From assembly GCF_011075055.1 (NCBI RefSeq), contig NC_058155.1, forward strand, positions 2,902,001 to 2,966,000: DNA of 64,000 nucleotides, given 5' to 3'. This document shows, one piece after another, positions 47,301 to 62,100 of this stretch. Origin of the DNA: Mangifera indica (taxonomy: Eukaryota; Streptophyta; Magnoliopsida; Sapindales; Anacardiaceae). The translations under genes and the position numbers were made by a program. Position 1 is the first letter of the stretch. The number at the start of each line of letters is the position of its first letter. Below the pieces are notes generated by a model. It searched no databases. It was not told the DNA's origin and saw only the letters and a program-made list of their open reading frames with translations.

Positions 47301-48169
47301 TAAAAATAAAAAAATAAAAATAATCCCTTCCTAAAAGGAAATATATATATACATATTTATCCTTACCAAATTTCCCTCTGTCTCTTCCTTGAATATTCTT
47401 ATCTTATCACAAAGTGTTCCCTTTTTCCAACTAATAATTACCCTTTCTCTATGAAGCAAGATAATTATTTTAGGTTGTAATAGGGCTTCGGGTAAAGGTG
47501 AGAATTAATAGATACGAAAGGTTAAAACCATAAGTATTAACAAAACATTTAAACGCATAGAGGGAACAAAAATCTAAGGCTTAAACCATTACATTCACCA
47601 CATTTCTCTTGTAGTTCCTTGCTACTACCATTTTTTTCATTCAAATTCTTTTTTTTTTCTCCTTTTTTATTTGTTTTTTATTTTTTTTCTTTTTTCAACA
47701 ATTAAGAGAATTTTAGAGTAAAGATAACAACATAAGGTAGTAGCCATAACAATTCTTCATGCCAACTTCTTTTTGTAATCTTATCCTAATGCATTTAAGT
47801 CCCATTTTCCCCCCACACTTAAATTTTTCAAGATAGCAAATTCACCAAGCAATAAAATTTAGTTTAAATGTCTTGTTAACATTCATGGTTAGGTGAGGAT
47901 ATTTACTTGAAGGCTTGGGTTTGTAATATGGTTTTAGCTCAAAGAATCAAAGGCTTTGTAAGGCTCAAGGGGCTAACTAGGGAAATTGAAACAGGTTGGC
48001 TTTTTAAGCTAAAAGGTTTAAGCAAGAATGCCTTTATCATTTTCATGCATGTATATATCGATGCAGTCTCAAAACGGTTCAAAGCACACATTAATGTCCA
48101 AAGATTTAGAATCACAAAAGGAAAAATGTGTGATCATACCGCACGATTGTTTATGACCTGAACTTGAAA
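47301..48169. other. Non-coding
   Basis: No gene recognised. 47640-47700 is T-rich. The 84-codon frame at 47907-48161 shows no recognisable motif and is not called. Confidence 0.4.
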
Positions 48170-49470
48170 CAAATGACGTCATGTATGTCTGTGTATCACG
48201 TGATGCATAATTGTGCATGGTTGGTTGAATTTACCTTATTTGCCTTTAGAATTTCATAAAAGGAAGAAGAAGAATAGTTTAAGGGTCAATGCATGAAAGT
48301 ACACTTAAAAGAGGCATACCCATACACTAAAGAAATTGGATTATATGCCCATGCTTGCGAGGTTATAGTCATACATGTAAGGAATTAAACACACCCATAT
48401 ATAGTAGAGTGTACGACCATACATAGAAGAAATTATGTATGCCTGTAATCGGATTATGGTAGTCATGCATAGGATTTTCCAAAAAAAATTGAAAAGAAAT
48501 TAAAGCTTATTGAGGTGTCAAGAAATGCCCAAGATACAGTAAGATAGATTGGTCATGTGGAATGAATATATGAACCCAGGTATAAGTGAGAAGAACCAAA
48601 TGATTCGAATTATAATTTCAAGTGATTAGGTATTGTTAGGGAATAGATAATCTTATGAAATATAAATGAGTCATTGCCTATGGAACTTAGATATACAAAA
48701 CTCTAAGCTGATATGAAAGAGTACTCATGACATAGTTATATAACCATAGATAGGGTAAGAAATAGTTTGTTGATCGCTTCCCATAGATAAAATTGTTAGG
48801 ACTTTGATTATATGGATTTGCTTAAGACTTAGTAGGACATAGATAATCTATAGATCAGGGTCCATAGATTGAAATTTCATAATTGTGAGTCTATTAGTTG
48901 GCATCCAGATAGGATAACTAGGACTAGAAAGTCTTAGAGATTGGCCACAAAAGTGGATACTGATTTTCTCTCCTTTGGCTGAGATATGATCTACTTTAGA
49001 ATTGAATGGAAAATAAACTTAAGATACGTAGAATAAAAATGAAAGGGAAAAATAAATTATTGGATTACTATAAGATAAATCATCCCTTCTTACTAAATGT
49101 TTATCACTCACTCCTTTCTTTTGATTTTTCACGTGAAAGACATAGAGGTAATGGTGATGAGGCAACTGGTCAGTGATAAAGTAGCATGCAGTAGACAGAC
49201 TCATTTTAGGACTTGATTATTGTTATCATTATGACTATGATTGTTATCATTGATGTTGGATTTTATTTAGTACACATATTGGTTTTTATTTGTTTGAATT
49301 TTGAGTTGGATGCTTTTCGTTTATCAATTCCATTATTAGTAAGGATTTTGAGGTTATTCAGTTAAATGATTCTTTTGAGCATATATTTTAATTGTGATAT
49401 TTGCTTGTGATTCGATGATAGTAAGTAACAATTTACTCTTAGGGACAAGAATTCAGGGTAGGGTGTCACA
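48170..49470 (+). repeat. Gypsy-type LTR, 3' part
   Basis: Ends AGGGTGTCACA at 49470, a usual gypsy LTR terminus. It contains 'cttactaaatgtttatcactcactcc' at 49089-49114, matching the motif in the solo LTRs, and short recurring units 'cccatgcttgcgaggttatagtcatacatg' / 'acgaccatacatagaag' around 48300-48470. No internal region follows, so it may be a solo LTR. The start was not found. Confidence 0.45.
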
Positions 49471-49889
49471 TTATACTAAGTAAATACTATCAATAAATAA
49501 GATCCTCATCCTTATGAGCAATTAGAAACAAACATGAAGTTAGAGACTAGCTAGTCACGCTCCGAGTTAAGGCTTAGTTAGATGCAAGCATTGGCAACCT
49601 AAATAATATCATCATGACACTAAACCACATTTACAATCGTCTTTGTGGCCATCACAGAAGCCTAGGCTCCGTCATGACATGCAAAAAACCCACTTTAAAA
49701 ACGACATGTAGATAACACATGTTAAGCTAATATATAGAGAACTTGCTTCCCTTATGTTTAGATAACTCAAGCTTATATTGACATGCAAACTTGAGCTCAC
49801 ATCAATCACACTAGGAAACCACCAAGGAAACAGAAGAGATGAATGTGTAATGTTTCAGAGTTTGAGAGGAACTGTTATTTATTCTAAAG

Positions 49890-50165
49890 TATAAAACTTT
49901 AAAAACCATATATAATGGGGGTAAAAAATTAAGAGGGAAAAAAGAAATTAATTTTTGTTTGTTTAAATAAAAAAGGGGAAATGATTAGTTTTTAAAACTA
50001 AGGGGGAAAAAAGAAATCAAGTTTTCTTTGTTTAAATAAAAATATTTAATTAACGATTTTACCCTTGATTATAACTAACAGATAGGTGGGTATTTGGGTT
50101 TTTAAAAATTAGAAGGGGTCACTTTGGGTTTTCACTATACCTTGGATGGGAATAAGTTTTTTAAC
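49890..50165. mobile_element. Third copy of dispersed element right end
   Basis: Contains 'aactaagggggaaaaaag', 'ttaacgattttaccctt', 'aggtgggtatttgggtttttaaaaa' and an ending 'taccttggatgggaataag', paralleling 31020-31206 and 33480-33660. Non-coding. Confidence 0.4.
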
Positions 50166-50399
50166 CTTTTTAAAACGGTGTATATAAGAGCAAAAATGTT
50201 AGTTTAGACACATTAAAGTGTGTGTAAAGTCTAAAGTAGCATGTGAAGCATAATAAAGACTTGTGACAATGTGTAATAGCATGTGAAAGGGAAGCAATAA
50301 CCCATAAATTGCATGAAATACTTGTCGTAGCATGTAAATGGCTTGAGGTGCCATGCAAAAACATATGAGACACTTGTAGGTCTCTATTTCGAGAATTTA

Positions 50400-51640
50400 A
50401 ATTTAGAATGAATATTATGGCATAAGGTACCCTTCACTTATTAAGATTGATAAGTTTAAGTATAATATCAACTCTATCGTGCATGATTAAATTATCATAT
50501 CAGGTCAAGATTACTGTTCACTGGGTAAGATGTAACAATTTTAAGGAAGCTTGTCAAAGATAATAAAGTTTTGTGTCTCATGAAATCTTGATTAAGATAA
50601 TTTTGCTTAAGTATCATTGGAATAATTTTATGAGTTTTCATGATGTTAATTGCCGAAATGTTACATTCTTAAGACTTATAAAATTTTTCCTTTGGTAATG
50701 ATACATTCTTCAATTTTTAATACATAAGGTTAATTTTGGAAATGTTGGTCAAGAAAAATGTAATACACTCAAAGGTGGTTAGGCTTATTCAAATGACATG
50801 TGTATTCTTATTAAATAAAGGATGAACAATAGTTTAAGAAGTTTTATCTTCCCAAATGTGATATTTCTTTCGAAAATTATATGTTTTGAAAGTCCTCCTT
50901 ATAACTTTAACCTTGTGTTTGAGATTCTAATAATATGTCATTTTTTTTGCCCCAAGGTGGTTTAATGATGATCCATTAGGATTTCCTATAAGGTGTAGCT
51001 TATGAGATTTTAACGTTACATTGATTATTTCCTAGTAATACATATTTGTTGCAATATTTAATTAGGATTGTCATAGATAATTCTATGTCATATCTTATGA
51101 AATTTTAATTTTGACAATATTATTTAATCTCAATGAAAATTATTGTAAATTGTCAAAATATTCAATCATCAAAGTGGTGCACTTATGGAAGCTTATGAAA
51201 TTTCTATATTTGGTGAAAAAGGCAGTCTTCAATTTGATGCATACAATTTTCTACCTAAAGGTGGTCATTGTGTGTGTTAAAATTAATTGTTACATGAGTT
51301 TATCATGGAATTACATTGGCTGTGAATATTTCAATTTAGCTCAAGGTGGTTGTAATTTTCAATTGACATATGTTTTTCCTATTGGTGTGAAAAAGAGTAA
51401 TAAACAAGGGGGTTTATTTGCCCAAGGTGATAGAATGTTTAAAAGTTATATGTTCTCCTTGTTTGTAACCTTATACTCCAGGCCTTAATTGCATGTTGTA
51501 TTCTCTGGCCAAAGGTGATTTATTATATGATTATACGTCTAAAACGTTCGTGGATAATAGCTTACAGAGTTTTGAGGCTATTTATTTGCCAATGATATTG
51601 TTTATTGTATCTCATCTTTAATAAACTCTATGATTGTGAA
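50400..51640 (+). repeat. Probable 5' LTR of copia D with recurring CAAAGGTGG words
   Basis: A short word of the form (C)CAAAGGTGRTT recurs at 50768, 50951, 51254, 51341, 51421 and 51509, in sequence that otherwise diverges. The copia D coding remnant follows, so this is most likely its LTR with internal degenerate repeats. The 125-codon frame at 51111-51488 spans these repeats and is not a gene. Confidence 0.4.
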
Positions 51641-51799
51641 TAATAATAATACCACAATAGAGGGTCTAACTAACTTTAACTTAAAAAAGTTGGAGATAAG
51701 ATATTGAATTTGCACTAATAATTAAGGATATAAATTTTCCCTAACAAGTTGACAAACCACCTTTGTCCAATGATAAAAGTTCAATTGAATAAAATGATT

Positions 51800-53640
51800 T
51801 TTATACTGAGTAGGAGCAACCATCAGGTTAAGTTTGTTTGTCATAAAGAATCCACTGTTGATTATCTCATTAGAGGTTTACCTTAAACCATAAGTGTTAA
51901 GAAGTTTGTCACTAAGATTAGTCAAATATCTTATAATATCAGAGATACTCGTTTAGTAAGTAGGATAACTCAAACAAGATTTAATAGTCCAAAAGGAATA
52001 AAAAAGTAATTAGTGTTTAGTTAGAGTTTAAAAGACACCATAAAACTTGTATCTAACTTTGGTCAAATCAAGACTAATTATATGTTTTAAAATTATATAT
52101 GAAGTATTATTAATCTGATTTATAAATGTGTTGTTGAGTAAGAAAATTAGAAAATAGCATAGTAGGTTACTTAATTAATGCATTAATTATAAAGGAAAAA
52201 GTAACAATAAAGAGTACTAGTCTTATGACATATATATAAGGATCAAAGTCTTTTTATATAAAGTTGGTCAAAAAATGAAGTCTAGATGAGTAGGAACCCA
52301 TATTTAGATTGGAAAAATATGTGGACATTGATGTTATCAAAATGAGCATAATAGATATTTTGCCAAATTTCTAAGATTTTGGGACTTTAAATGATATAGC
52401 TGAAAAAGTTTGTCATAGTGTAGAGTTATGATGAAAAACAATTGTGACTGAGTATCCAAGTGGCAAAGCAATCAAAATGACATATGGTATTCTAAATGGA
52501 ACTCCTTGAATATCTATGCCCTATATTTAATTTGAGTTTTGAACATTAAGAGAACCTAGCCAAAAAAATTGTTTAAGTTAGGGATAGTCTGCTTAAGTAA
52601 GGATCTATATAAGAAAGATATTAGATTCAAGAACAAGTCATTGTTACATCATAGTCATATGAACATTCCAAAGCATATAGTATCTATAGCCCTAATTGAG
52701 GTATTAGAGTTACTAACTCCAATTTAGTAAAGTTCTTGGATCTTAACATTATTGAAAGTGACATTCTTTCACTTTTTAAGAAAAGTGATGTAAATCCACT
52801 AATTCTTCCACTGTCTATAAGGTATTATGGTGTCATGACCAAATTAATAGTGGGAGTTGATATGTTTACAATGTCCTATAAAATATGAGATCGCTTTAAA
52901 AGATATTTCCACTAAAGAACTAACTGGTAATCTCATAATAGATGAGTCAAATATGATTGAATTAGTTATGGAAACTTTGATAAGAAAATCTATTATAAAG
53001 TGATAATTTGCTCTTACTAAATATATTATATGTATCTAAATAAGGAAGATTATGTAGTTAGTCAAATTTTTTAATCCAACAAAACTTTCAGAAGTTTTCT
53101 TGAATTATCAATCTAAAAAATGTTTTATAGCTATCTGAGAAAAAGATAAGTTATATTATTAATAATGAAGTATGAAATCTCATGTAACAATTTGATAACA
53201 TTGCTACCTCATTTGGACTAAAGCTTCACCAGAAAGATGTAAAAACTACCTTTTTTAACATAATTCTCAGTAAAGAAATTTATATGGTGCAATCAGATTT
53301 ATTGAAAACATTAAGAATGAAGCTTTTGGTATGCAATCTTAATAGATCTATTTATGGTTGAAATAGACTTCTTGACAATGGTGTCTCAAATTTAATAAAA
53401 TGCATTTCACATGACCTCAAAAAGAACAATTGGACCAACATAGGTATATGAAGATCAGTAAAGCAAATTTATCTTTTACAATGTGATTCAATATGTTGGT
53501 AGTAAAGATATCAACTTGTTTCATAAGATCAAGTCATTTTTATCCAAGACTTATGATGTGAAAGATCTTGAAGATACATCATTAAGTATTGGTATTAAGA
53601 TTCCTTTTGAAAGGACCTGTGGATGTATTCACTAATCTTA
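51800..53640 (+). pseudogene. Ty1/copia D gag-pol remnant
   Basis: Reverse transcriptase is readable in shifted frames around 53220-53600: DVKTTFFNIILSKEIYMVQSD, then NRSIYG-like and QWCLKFNK, and further on SFLSKTYDVKDLEDTSLSIGIKI, which corresponds to the stretch after the YVDD box ('FLS..F.MKDLG.A...LGI.I'). Gag- and integrase-like traces upstream (51800-52700) are too decayed to place firmly. A separate family from elements A, B and C. No open frame of note remains. Confidence 0.5.
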
Positions 53641-56600
53641 AATGCATATTTAAATTGTGTATTTAAAAACCCTAACATGTAGAATTCCAAGACAAGTTGT
53701 GTGTCTGTCTGTTGTGAAAGGAGATAATTTAGCATCAAACATTGTCTAAAGGTCTATAAAATGAGGTTGAAAGAGAATTCATGTAAAATATCTCTTATGA
53801 TGATGCTATTGAAAACTTAGTGAATGCATAAGTATGCATGAAGTCTGATATTACTTTTGCATTTAAGGTTTTTAATCCTTACCTCTCAAATCAAAGTTTT
53901 TTAATGTTAGGTTGTGGTTTAAAAGGTAATGAAACTTACCAAAGATCAAGTTTTGGTGGCTGTAAAGATGATTTAAGATCTATTTTTGGATATATCATTA
54001 TTCACACTAAAAAGGCCATATTTGGAAAAACATTACTAAAAACCTTTTAATGCAAATTAATCCTTGGAGGGTCGGCGAGGGGTTGGGTAAAGGAGGAGAG
54101 GGGTTGAAGAGGATTATAAAAAATATAAACACCAAATTTACCAAATGCGATTTTTACTCAAAATTCTACCAACAACAATCAAATGAACAACCAAAGCATA
54201 AAATAAAAGAGTAGAGTCTAGAGAATGCTTAGGATTTTAGAGTGGTTTGGAACTTTTCATCCAAGCCTTATACGTCCACTTCTTCAAGTAAGCGGTTTAA
54301 CGTTTCCACTTGAATCACTTTTGAATTACATTAGTTGAATTGGGATTGTGCCCTTTTACAATAGTGATATGGGATTTTGCCCAAGAGTAATTAAAAAGAA
54401 GATTTACAAGTAGAATGTGCCTTTAATAAGCTGATTTTACTTATTTGTACAAGTTTTTCTCTTAAAGATACGAGTTTTTTATTTCTAAAGAAAGATTAAG
54501 AGCTTAGAGATTGAGATAATGATTCTTGAATGTTTTTTATATGTTCTCTAACTCTTTTGACTTCAATCTAACTTGTTTATATAGCTTTGACACTTGAAAG
54601 ATTTGTTGGATTCATTTTAATAGTTGTTAACTTGTGAAAATGATGTTTTGGCTTTGAAAACATGACTAGACCAACATCTTCTTACACATTCAGACTTTGG
54701 CAAAATTGAAACATACGTCCAATGGTCGAATTCTTAAAATGCGTCACTCAAGGAATAAGCGTCTTTCTTTAAACCTTAAAATTCCATAAAGCCTCAAACC
54801 TAAGAGGATGAGTAAGGGACAAGCAGAGGGATAGACGTTTGACCATGTTAACTTTATTAACCATCCCAAATTTATTTTTGAATGAACTAGAGAGGGGACG
54901 GACATCACATGGTTATTTTCTAACATGGTCATGAAGAGCTCCAGACTTCTAAAGACAAGCATGAGATGAGCAAAGGAACTAGAGTCCCATTGGGGATAGG
55001 AGTCCCACTTATGGCGACGAGCGTCTCGTACTTGAAAAACTTAAAGATCTACATTTCATCCATATTTTGGTAATAGGAATTTTATACTATAGACTTAGTT
55101 AGTTCAACAAACATTGATTAACTTAAACTTAATTATGATATAATCAAAACATCTAGGGGTGTAACAATCTCTCCTCTTTTGATTGATGACAAAATTTAAG
55201 TTTAAATATTAAAAAATAATTTAAAGAGTTTGAAAAATTTTAGAAATAATTTAAAACTCCCTTTCACTTGAAAAACTCTCCTTTAGGCAATACAATGTTT
55301 TGGTTCTCAACTTGTTATAAACAAAATCAATCTTTTTTTTTTTCCATAACCATTATACCACTCAACCTTTAAAACTCATAATTACAAACAATCTTTAAAA
55401 TTCATTTCATTTAACCATTTAAGAAAGTTTTATAAAACTTAAACTTAACTAATCTCTCCTTATTTTTGTGATAAATCAAAACAAAAATTCGACAAAGTTT
55501 CCTTTGTTTTTTAGAAATCCCATAATTACGAACAAGAGAAAAATACTTTCAATATCAATCAACATTAATCAACCTAACTTCTCAATATCATCATCAACAA
55601 CAAATCCAATCTATAATATCCATCATGTCAATAATATGAATTATGACATAGCATCATCAAAAACATTTTCAATAGCAATATAAGCAAGCATAGTAACAAA
55701 GTAAAATAAACCATAGTATCCATTTATATAATGAAACATAAAAAGTAGCAAATGTCAAAAAATAAATGTTCCTCAAAACTATGCAATGTGATAAGATGCA
55801 ATGAAATGTATGATGCATGAAGGGAGAATCATGGCTCATCCTATGGAGGTGGAGACTTACTATTGGAACTGAGGTGATAGTCATGAATATACTACTAAAA
55901 AAGAGATTCCATGGAATGGAGGTAGTGATCATAACCTTGCATACCAGTATATAACCCATGTAAATCATTCTATAACTCATGCATGTCATAATGCAACGTA
56001 AGCACTGATTAATTTATAGAGTTCATGAACCCAAACATATGATCCAAAAAGGTGTGACTCAATATCTAAAACTAACTCTGAATGAGGATGCATCCACCTA
56101 CAACTAGAGGTAGGCTAAAAAGGACTCGAATGATAAGAATGTCATTCATTTTCTTGAAAAGTAACAGGTTGAAGATTTGATTATACAAGCTATGTAGGCA
56201 GGTCGGGTTGAGGCTAAATAATTACCACCTACCTTAAGAAAGGTAATGGATCATGTTCATCTAAGAAATGGTGTCAAAACCAATGTAGTCCCTCTCGAAA
56301 AATCTCTTTACATATGGTTGGTCACTTTCTTCTAGGTAGATCCTTAAGACCCTCAATAATCATAGTAATAATAGTGTTAAACTCAAAACTCCCTTCATAA
56401 CATCCTTAATCGAACTAATTTTAGCATTAATCTAATGAGTTGTATCCATCTGATAACTATGGAAGGTCGTATTCAACAATGCAAGATCCCTTAATGTCAC
56501 TTGACCATTGGATTGGTCTCGTGTATTGAAGGTATATGTTATCATAATTTGCATGATAGGATTATGCAATGCACTTTACTTAACATTCTTCCTATCTCTC

Positions 56601-57553
56601 TCGACATTGCCTAATGTTTCCCAAATGACTTGAGCATCAAAATCAGTGGAAACATTCAGTAAAATGTTATGCAAAATGTAAAAGGGATGATAATGGTGTT
56701 ATATGAAATGATGATGTGTGGAAGATGTCACTAGAAAAGTGGAGTTTGGCGACTGTCGACACCTAAAATATTAAAGAAATATGATGATTATGGGAAAAAA
56801 TTGTTAGAAAAGTAGCTAGGGTCAATAATGACGTAAAGGGAATGGATTTGGTATGATGACAATGGTCGAAATATAAGGGATAAAATACTTGGGTGAAGGC
56901 AACTAGAAAATTGTAAGGAGAAAGTTAGGATTTTCTTTTATATAACTAGAGGGACGGTTGTTCCCTAATATGGGACAAGCATCCTTCCTCTTTTTTATTA
57001 AAAAAAAAAGATAGATAGGACAACTGTTACACAAAGTGGGATAGATGTCTCAATCTTGAAATCCAGTTTTGTGCAAAACATATGCAATTTGAATCAAAAC
57101 ATCTTAAGAAATGTATCTTGGATATTTTGATCTTTTTAAGGATATTTTCAATGTGTTTCATTGTTTGAACGACTTTGAACATGTGTTCGAATCACCAGAA
57201 CTTAGATATTAATAAAAATGCATAATATAGCATATGTATCATAAACACATATTGCAACCCAAGCACTCATAGCCACATGCAAGCATGTCAACACATTCAG
57301 AAACATCTAAGTGATATGTAACATGCAACTAAATGTCATAAATATGCAATGTCATAGAAATCCATATCAATATGCACAAATATGCATTTAATCATGTCAT
57401 GAGTATATATATACATATACAAGTGTAAGGCATGTCTAACCACTAAAATCATCCAAACACATCATAAGTAACAAACAAGCACAAAATCACAAATACTAAT
57501 TTTTAAGCATATCAAGTTCCATAACCCAATTTGATAACTCATGTAAACAAGCT
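53641..57553. other. Non-coding, LTR-like debris
   Basis: A G-rich patch at 54066-54110 is followed by 54220-54420 ('gcttaggattttagagtggtttggaacttttcatcc...cccttttacaatagtgat'), which looks like LTR sequence, ending perhaps at 'ctaggggtgtaacaatc' near 55157. 55670-56760 shows no gene. 57200-57550 has the 'catgtcat/aacatgc' word texture of the copia A leader. The frames at 53838, 54744, 55468 and 55669 show no recognisable motif. Confidence 0.3.
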
Positions 57554-59150
57554 TATAGGATTTTGTAACAAAATTAAATAATATAGATCATGTTCACATC
57601 ATATGCAACAATGGTAATATGAAATTTACATGTTGTTTCAAGAAATCAAGTATAGAAATATGTAAACTATCTTGTACCTTATAATTTAATTTAAAGTTAG
57701 GAAGCTTAAATCACTAAAATAAGTAATATTTTGACTTACACCCTTCAGGAAGAAAAGTGGAGGCTTTCATGGCTAAAGGAAGATGAAAATGAAAAACTTT
57801 TTTTTCTTTTTATTTTTCTCTCCCATTTTTAAGCTTAAACTTGATATTTATCTTGTTAAATCATGTGTCCATTTCTTATTGGTTGATAATTAAGAGTAAA
57901 TTATAATTTGACAAATGTTGAATAATTTGTGCCCAAAATTATTCATTCAACTTTCTAAACAATTTAAAAAGTGTAAAATGATAATTTTACCGCTTTTTCG
58001 AATGTTATTCGAAAAACGTCATTTTTATCCTCGAAAAGTGCTAGCCAATCGTGAATAAATATTTTCATCTTCATAACATCATTTTCTTCCTGAAATATAG
58101 ATGTGACCTTCAAGGTTCATAGTGATGTAGCCGTAAGCCCCATATCGAATAATACGTTTCATTATATTATTGTATAACCCAAAACTATTGTAAACTGATA
58201 TACTTCATTTTTCTCTATAAAATGAAGCTCCCAATGATCATGTGGTGTCATCTAGCAATGTCTCGTGACCCCTACATTATAATGAAGTACAAGCTTCACA
58301 TAATATCAAATGAACTTTTTTTACTCATATTTACCATGTAGTCCAATCCCTCAGTTGTTATGTCTTGATTAAACTTGGATTCATAGAATGTCAAAATCCA
58401 ATATTTAATCTCTTCGAATATCAAGTAATACATCAGAACATGCCACATCGAAACTCTTTTCATGTAGACTTTTATTTGTACTAGCCAGTGTTTTAAATTA
58501 TTATGTTTTCTGATATTCATATGGGAACTTGAGAGCAGTCAAATCGATGAATCCTTATATGATCATCGCCTATCCTGTCACTCAAGCAATATATGATCAA
58601 ATCGGCTTCTAAATGAGACATGATTAGCCTCATGGTATATACGATATGAACTATACATTCTATAACGAAGTACAATCGTGATATGTCAACTCAAAGGATC
58701 TATACACTAGTATAATTTATGATATATCATTGACTACATATTAATGTCTATGTGATCATCGTTTAGCAGTCACGTTTGATAAACAATATAATATAATAAC
58801 CTTTTATTAGTTCTCCAACCATTGAATGGTTTTATTGTTTACCTATGTCTAATAGTATCCACTGATATATAATAATAATATAACATATGCCCATTATGCA
58901 ATACTGTTGCCCAAACAGATTACCTATACAGGGAATGATTTGATGATGCTTATGAAAACTCATTTAGACCTCTCACATGTCATATGTATGTAGTTTATAT
59001 GAATGTAATATACAATTACAACATATATGTAAAAGTGATGCAATAAACATGTGAAGTATAATAGAACTCTTCCTTTATGAATAAACGTATATACATGATA
59101 TATCTCTCTGAAATTGACAAAGTGATTGGTTTCTAAGGCATACTCTAACA
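57554..59150 (-). repeat. Copia C 3' LTR
   Basis: On the minus strand it starts TGTTAGAGTATGCC at 59150, directly after a polypurine tract (minus strand of 59151-59164, 'agtgggagttct'). It ends near 57554, aligned with the 5' LTR end of element A (17355), where the terminal CA is mutated. At about 1.6 kb it is the only near full-length LTR of this family in the window. Confidence 0.78.
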
Positions 59151-59159
59151 AGAACTCCC

Positions 59160-62100
59160 ACTTGCACTAAACCCAATTGTTGTATTATCTAATGTTTGTC
59201 TGCTCTAGATGTTAATCTAACAGTCTTTACGTCAATGCTTTAGTTAGTGGGTCTATAAGATTGTCTTTCGAAGCATTCTTCTAAATAACAATATCTCCAA
59301 CTCTAACGAATTCTCTCAAAATATGATATTTCGTTGAACATGTTTTAACCTTTGATGTGTTTTTGGTTCCTTTGCCTATGCAATAGCACTAGTATTGTCA
59401 CCAAATATAATTATTGGTTGACTTATCTGAGGAACTATGTCTAACTCTGTAGCGAATTTACGCATCCAAACAACCTCTTTTGTAGCTTCTAAAGTGGCAA
59501 TATATTCAGCTTCTGTAATAAAGTTTGCAGTAGTCGACTATTTGACACTATTCTAATTGACTACACCTCTATTACAAATAAAGATAAATACAAACGTAGA
59601 CTTTTTATTGTCTAAATCTCACTAAAAATCAAAATTTGAGTATCTTTTAAGCATTAACTCTAAACCCCTATAACCCAGTATTAACTCCTTAGTCCTCCTT
59701 AAATACTTCAGGATAGCTTTTGTTATTGGCCAATGTCTTTTTCTAGGATTTTATTGATATTTGCTTATTGCACTAATTGAAAAAGCAATTTTTGGTCATG
59801 TACATAACATGGTGTACATTAGACTACCTACTACCAAAGCATATGGCACCTCAGGCATCCCTTGTTGCTCTTTATCAATCTTTGGACACATATCTTTTGA
59901 TAGATGTGCTCTATGAGGAAACAACAGAAAACCTCTCTTATAGTCTTACATGTGAAAGCATTTCAACACTTTCTCTATGTATAATTTTTGAGATAAACCT
60001 ATTAATCTTTTCACTCTATCTCTATAGATGCGAATACTTAGCATATAAGTTGCTTCTCTTAAATCCTTCATGGAAAAGGTTTTTGCTGGCTATAGTTTAA
60101 CCTCAGTCATAGTACTAATGTTGTTTCTAATTAATAATATGTCATCTACTTATAAGACTAGAAAAATGACAATTCTATCCCTATCAAATTTATAGATACA
60201 TGGCTTATTCAGATTTTTAATGAAACCAAATACTCGAATTGTTTCATCAAATCGGATATTCCAGGTTCTTGAAGCTTGTTTCAATCCATATATAAATTGA
60301 TGTAGTTTACACATTTTATACCTCTCGGTAATGGATACAAAACCAATTAGCTACTTCATGTAGATATTTTCGTTAATGTACCTATTAAGAAAAATAGTTT
60401 TAACATCCATTTGTCATATCTCATAATTATAATGTGTTACAATAGCTAGTAAGATTTTAATGGATTTAAGCATCGTGACTGGTAAAAAAGTCTTCTCATA
60501 ATCTAACCCTTGTTTTTAAGTATAACATTTAGTTACCAATCAAGTTTTATACATTTCAAATTTTCCATCCTTGCCAATTTTTCTCTTGAAGATTTATTTA
60601 CATCTAATCAAAACTATTCCATCAGGTGGATAAACGAGTGTCTATACTTTAGTGGCATTCATAGATTCAATTTCTAAATTCATTGCCTCTAGCCATCTAC
60701 TGGAGTTAATATCCAATATTGTCTCTTGGTAAGTTTTTGGATCATTTAGATGTTCAGTTTCTTCTATTAGAAGTGATTCAAAAATCTCCTCTGTCAAAAA
60801 TCCATATCTCTTAGGAGGTTAAGACACGCAAGTTAACTTTCTAACTTGAGCTGTTATAGTTGCTATAGGTGATTGTATACTAGGAGGATTTATCTAAATA
60901 GGTTCAGTTACTGGCTCTCCGGACTCTTTTTCGAGCACAATTTTCTTTCCTGCACCACCTTCTTCCAAGGACTCTTTCTTAAGAAATTGCGCATTTCTAT
61001 TAACCATAATCCTTTGATTAGAGTGAAAGTAGAAATAATATCCTAAACTTTCTTTTGGATATTTGATAAACTGACCCTTCTCTACTCGGGACTCTAATTT
61101 ATCTATTCTAACCACTTTGATAAATGTTGAACATCTCCAGATTTTCAAGTATTTTACACTTGAAAGTTTGTCATACCATAATTCATATGACGTTTTTTGA
61201 ATAGACTTTGATGGTGTTTTATTCAGTAGATGCAGTGTTGTCTGAAAGGTATATCCTTATAAATAAATTGGCAAGTCAGTAAAACTCATCATAGATCATA
61301 CCATGTCTAACAAAGTATGATTTCTCTATTCAAACACACCATTATGTTGTGTCGTGAATGACAGAGTCAACTGAGATAGTATTCCTTTGTCTCTTAAAAA
61401 CTTCTGAAATTATGTACTCAAGTGTTCACCTTTATGATTTGAACACAAAGCTTTAATACTTTTTCTAATCTGGTTTTCTGCTTTTTTTTTTGAACTCTCT
61501 GAACTTTTTAAAAGCTTCAAATTTGTATTTCATCAAATACAAATACCCATATCAAGAATAATTGTCGATAAAGGTAATAAAGTATGAAAAACCTCTTTAA
61601 GCCATTTTATTAAAGAGATCGCACATATCAGTATGTATCAATTTCGACATGTCTTTAGCTTGCTCCCCTTTATTCTTAAATGGAATCTTGATCATTTTTC
61701 CTCGAAGACAAGATTCACAAGTGGGATAGGGTTCCAAACCCAATGAACTTAAAAGTCTACTTTCTCCAAATTGTCAAATTCGGTCCTTTCCAGTATAACC
61801 AAATCTGTAATGCCACAGAACTATTGGATTTATGTGTTCTTTAGTTCTTTTAGATGATATGGAATACAGGGTGCTACATAAATCAAGTTTTACCACATAT
61901 AAACCATTTATATTGATAGTATTTCCTACTAATCTATTTCCAACAAAAATTAGACACTTATTTCTGTTAAATGTAAATTGACAAACATTTTTACACAAAA
62001 TTGGAATAAAGATAATATTCCTAGTGCCATTAGCAAAATACAAAGTTTTATTCAAAGTTATTACATGCCTAGTAGGTAATTGTACACTACATATACCTAT

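Noticed and set aside
47907..48161. 84-codon plus-strand frame
   Set aside because: No recognisable motif, no promoter or splice context, in repeat-rich sequence.
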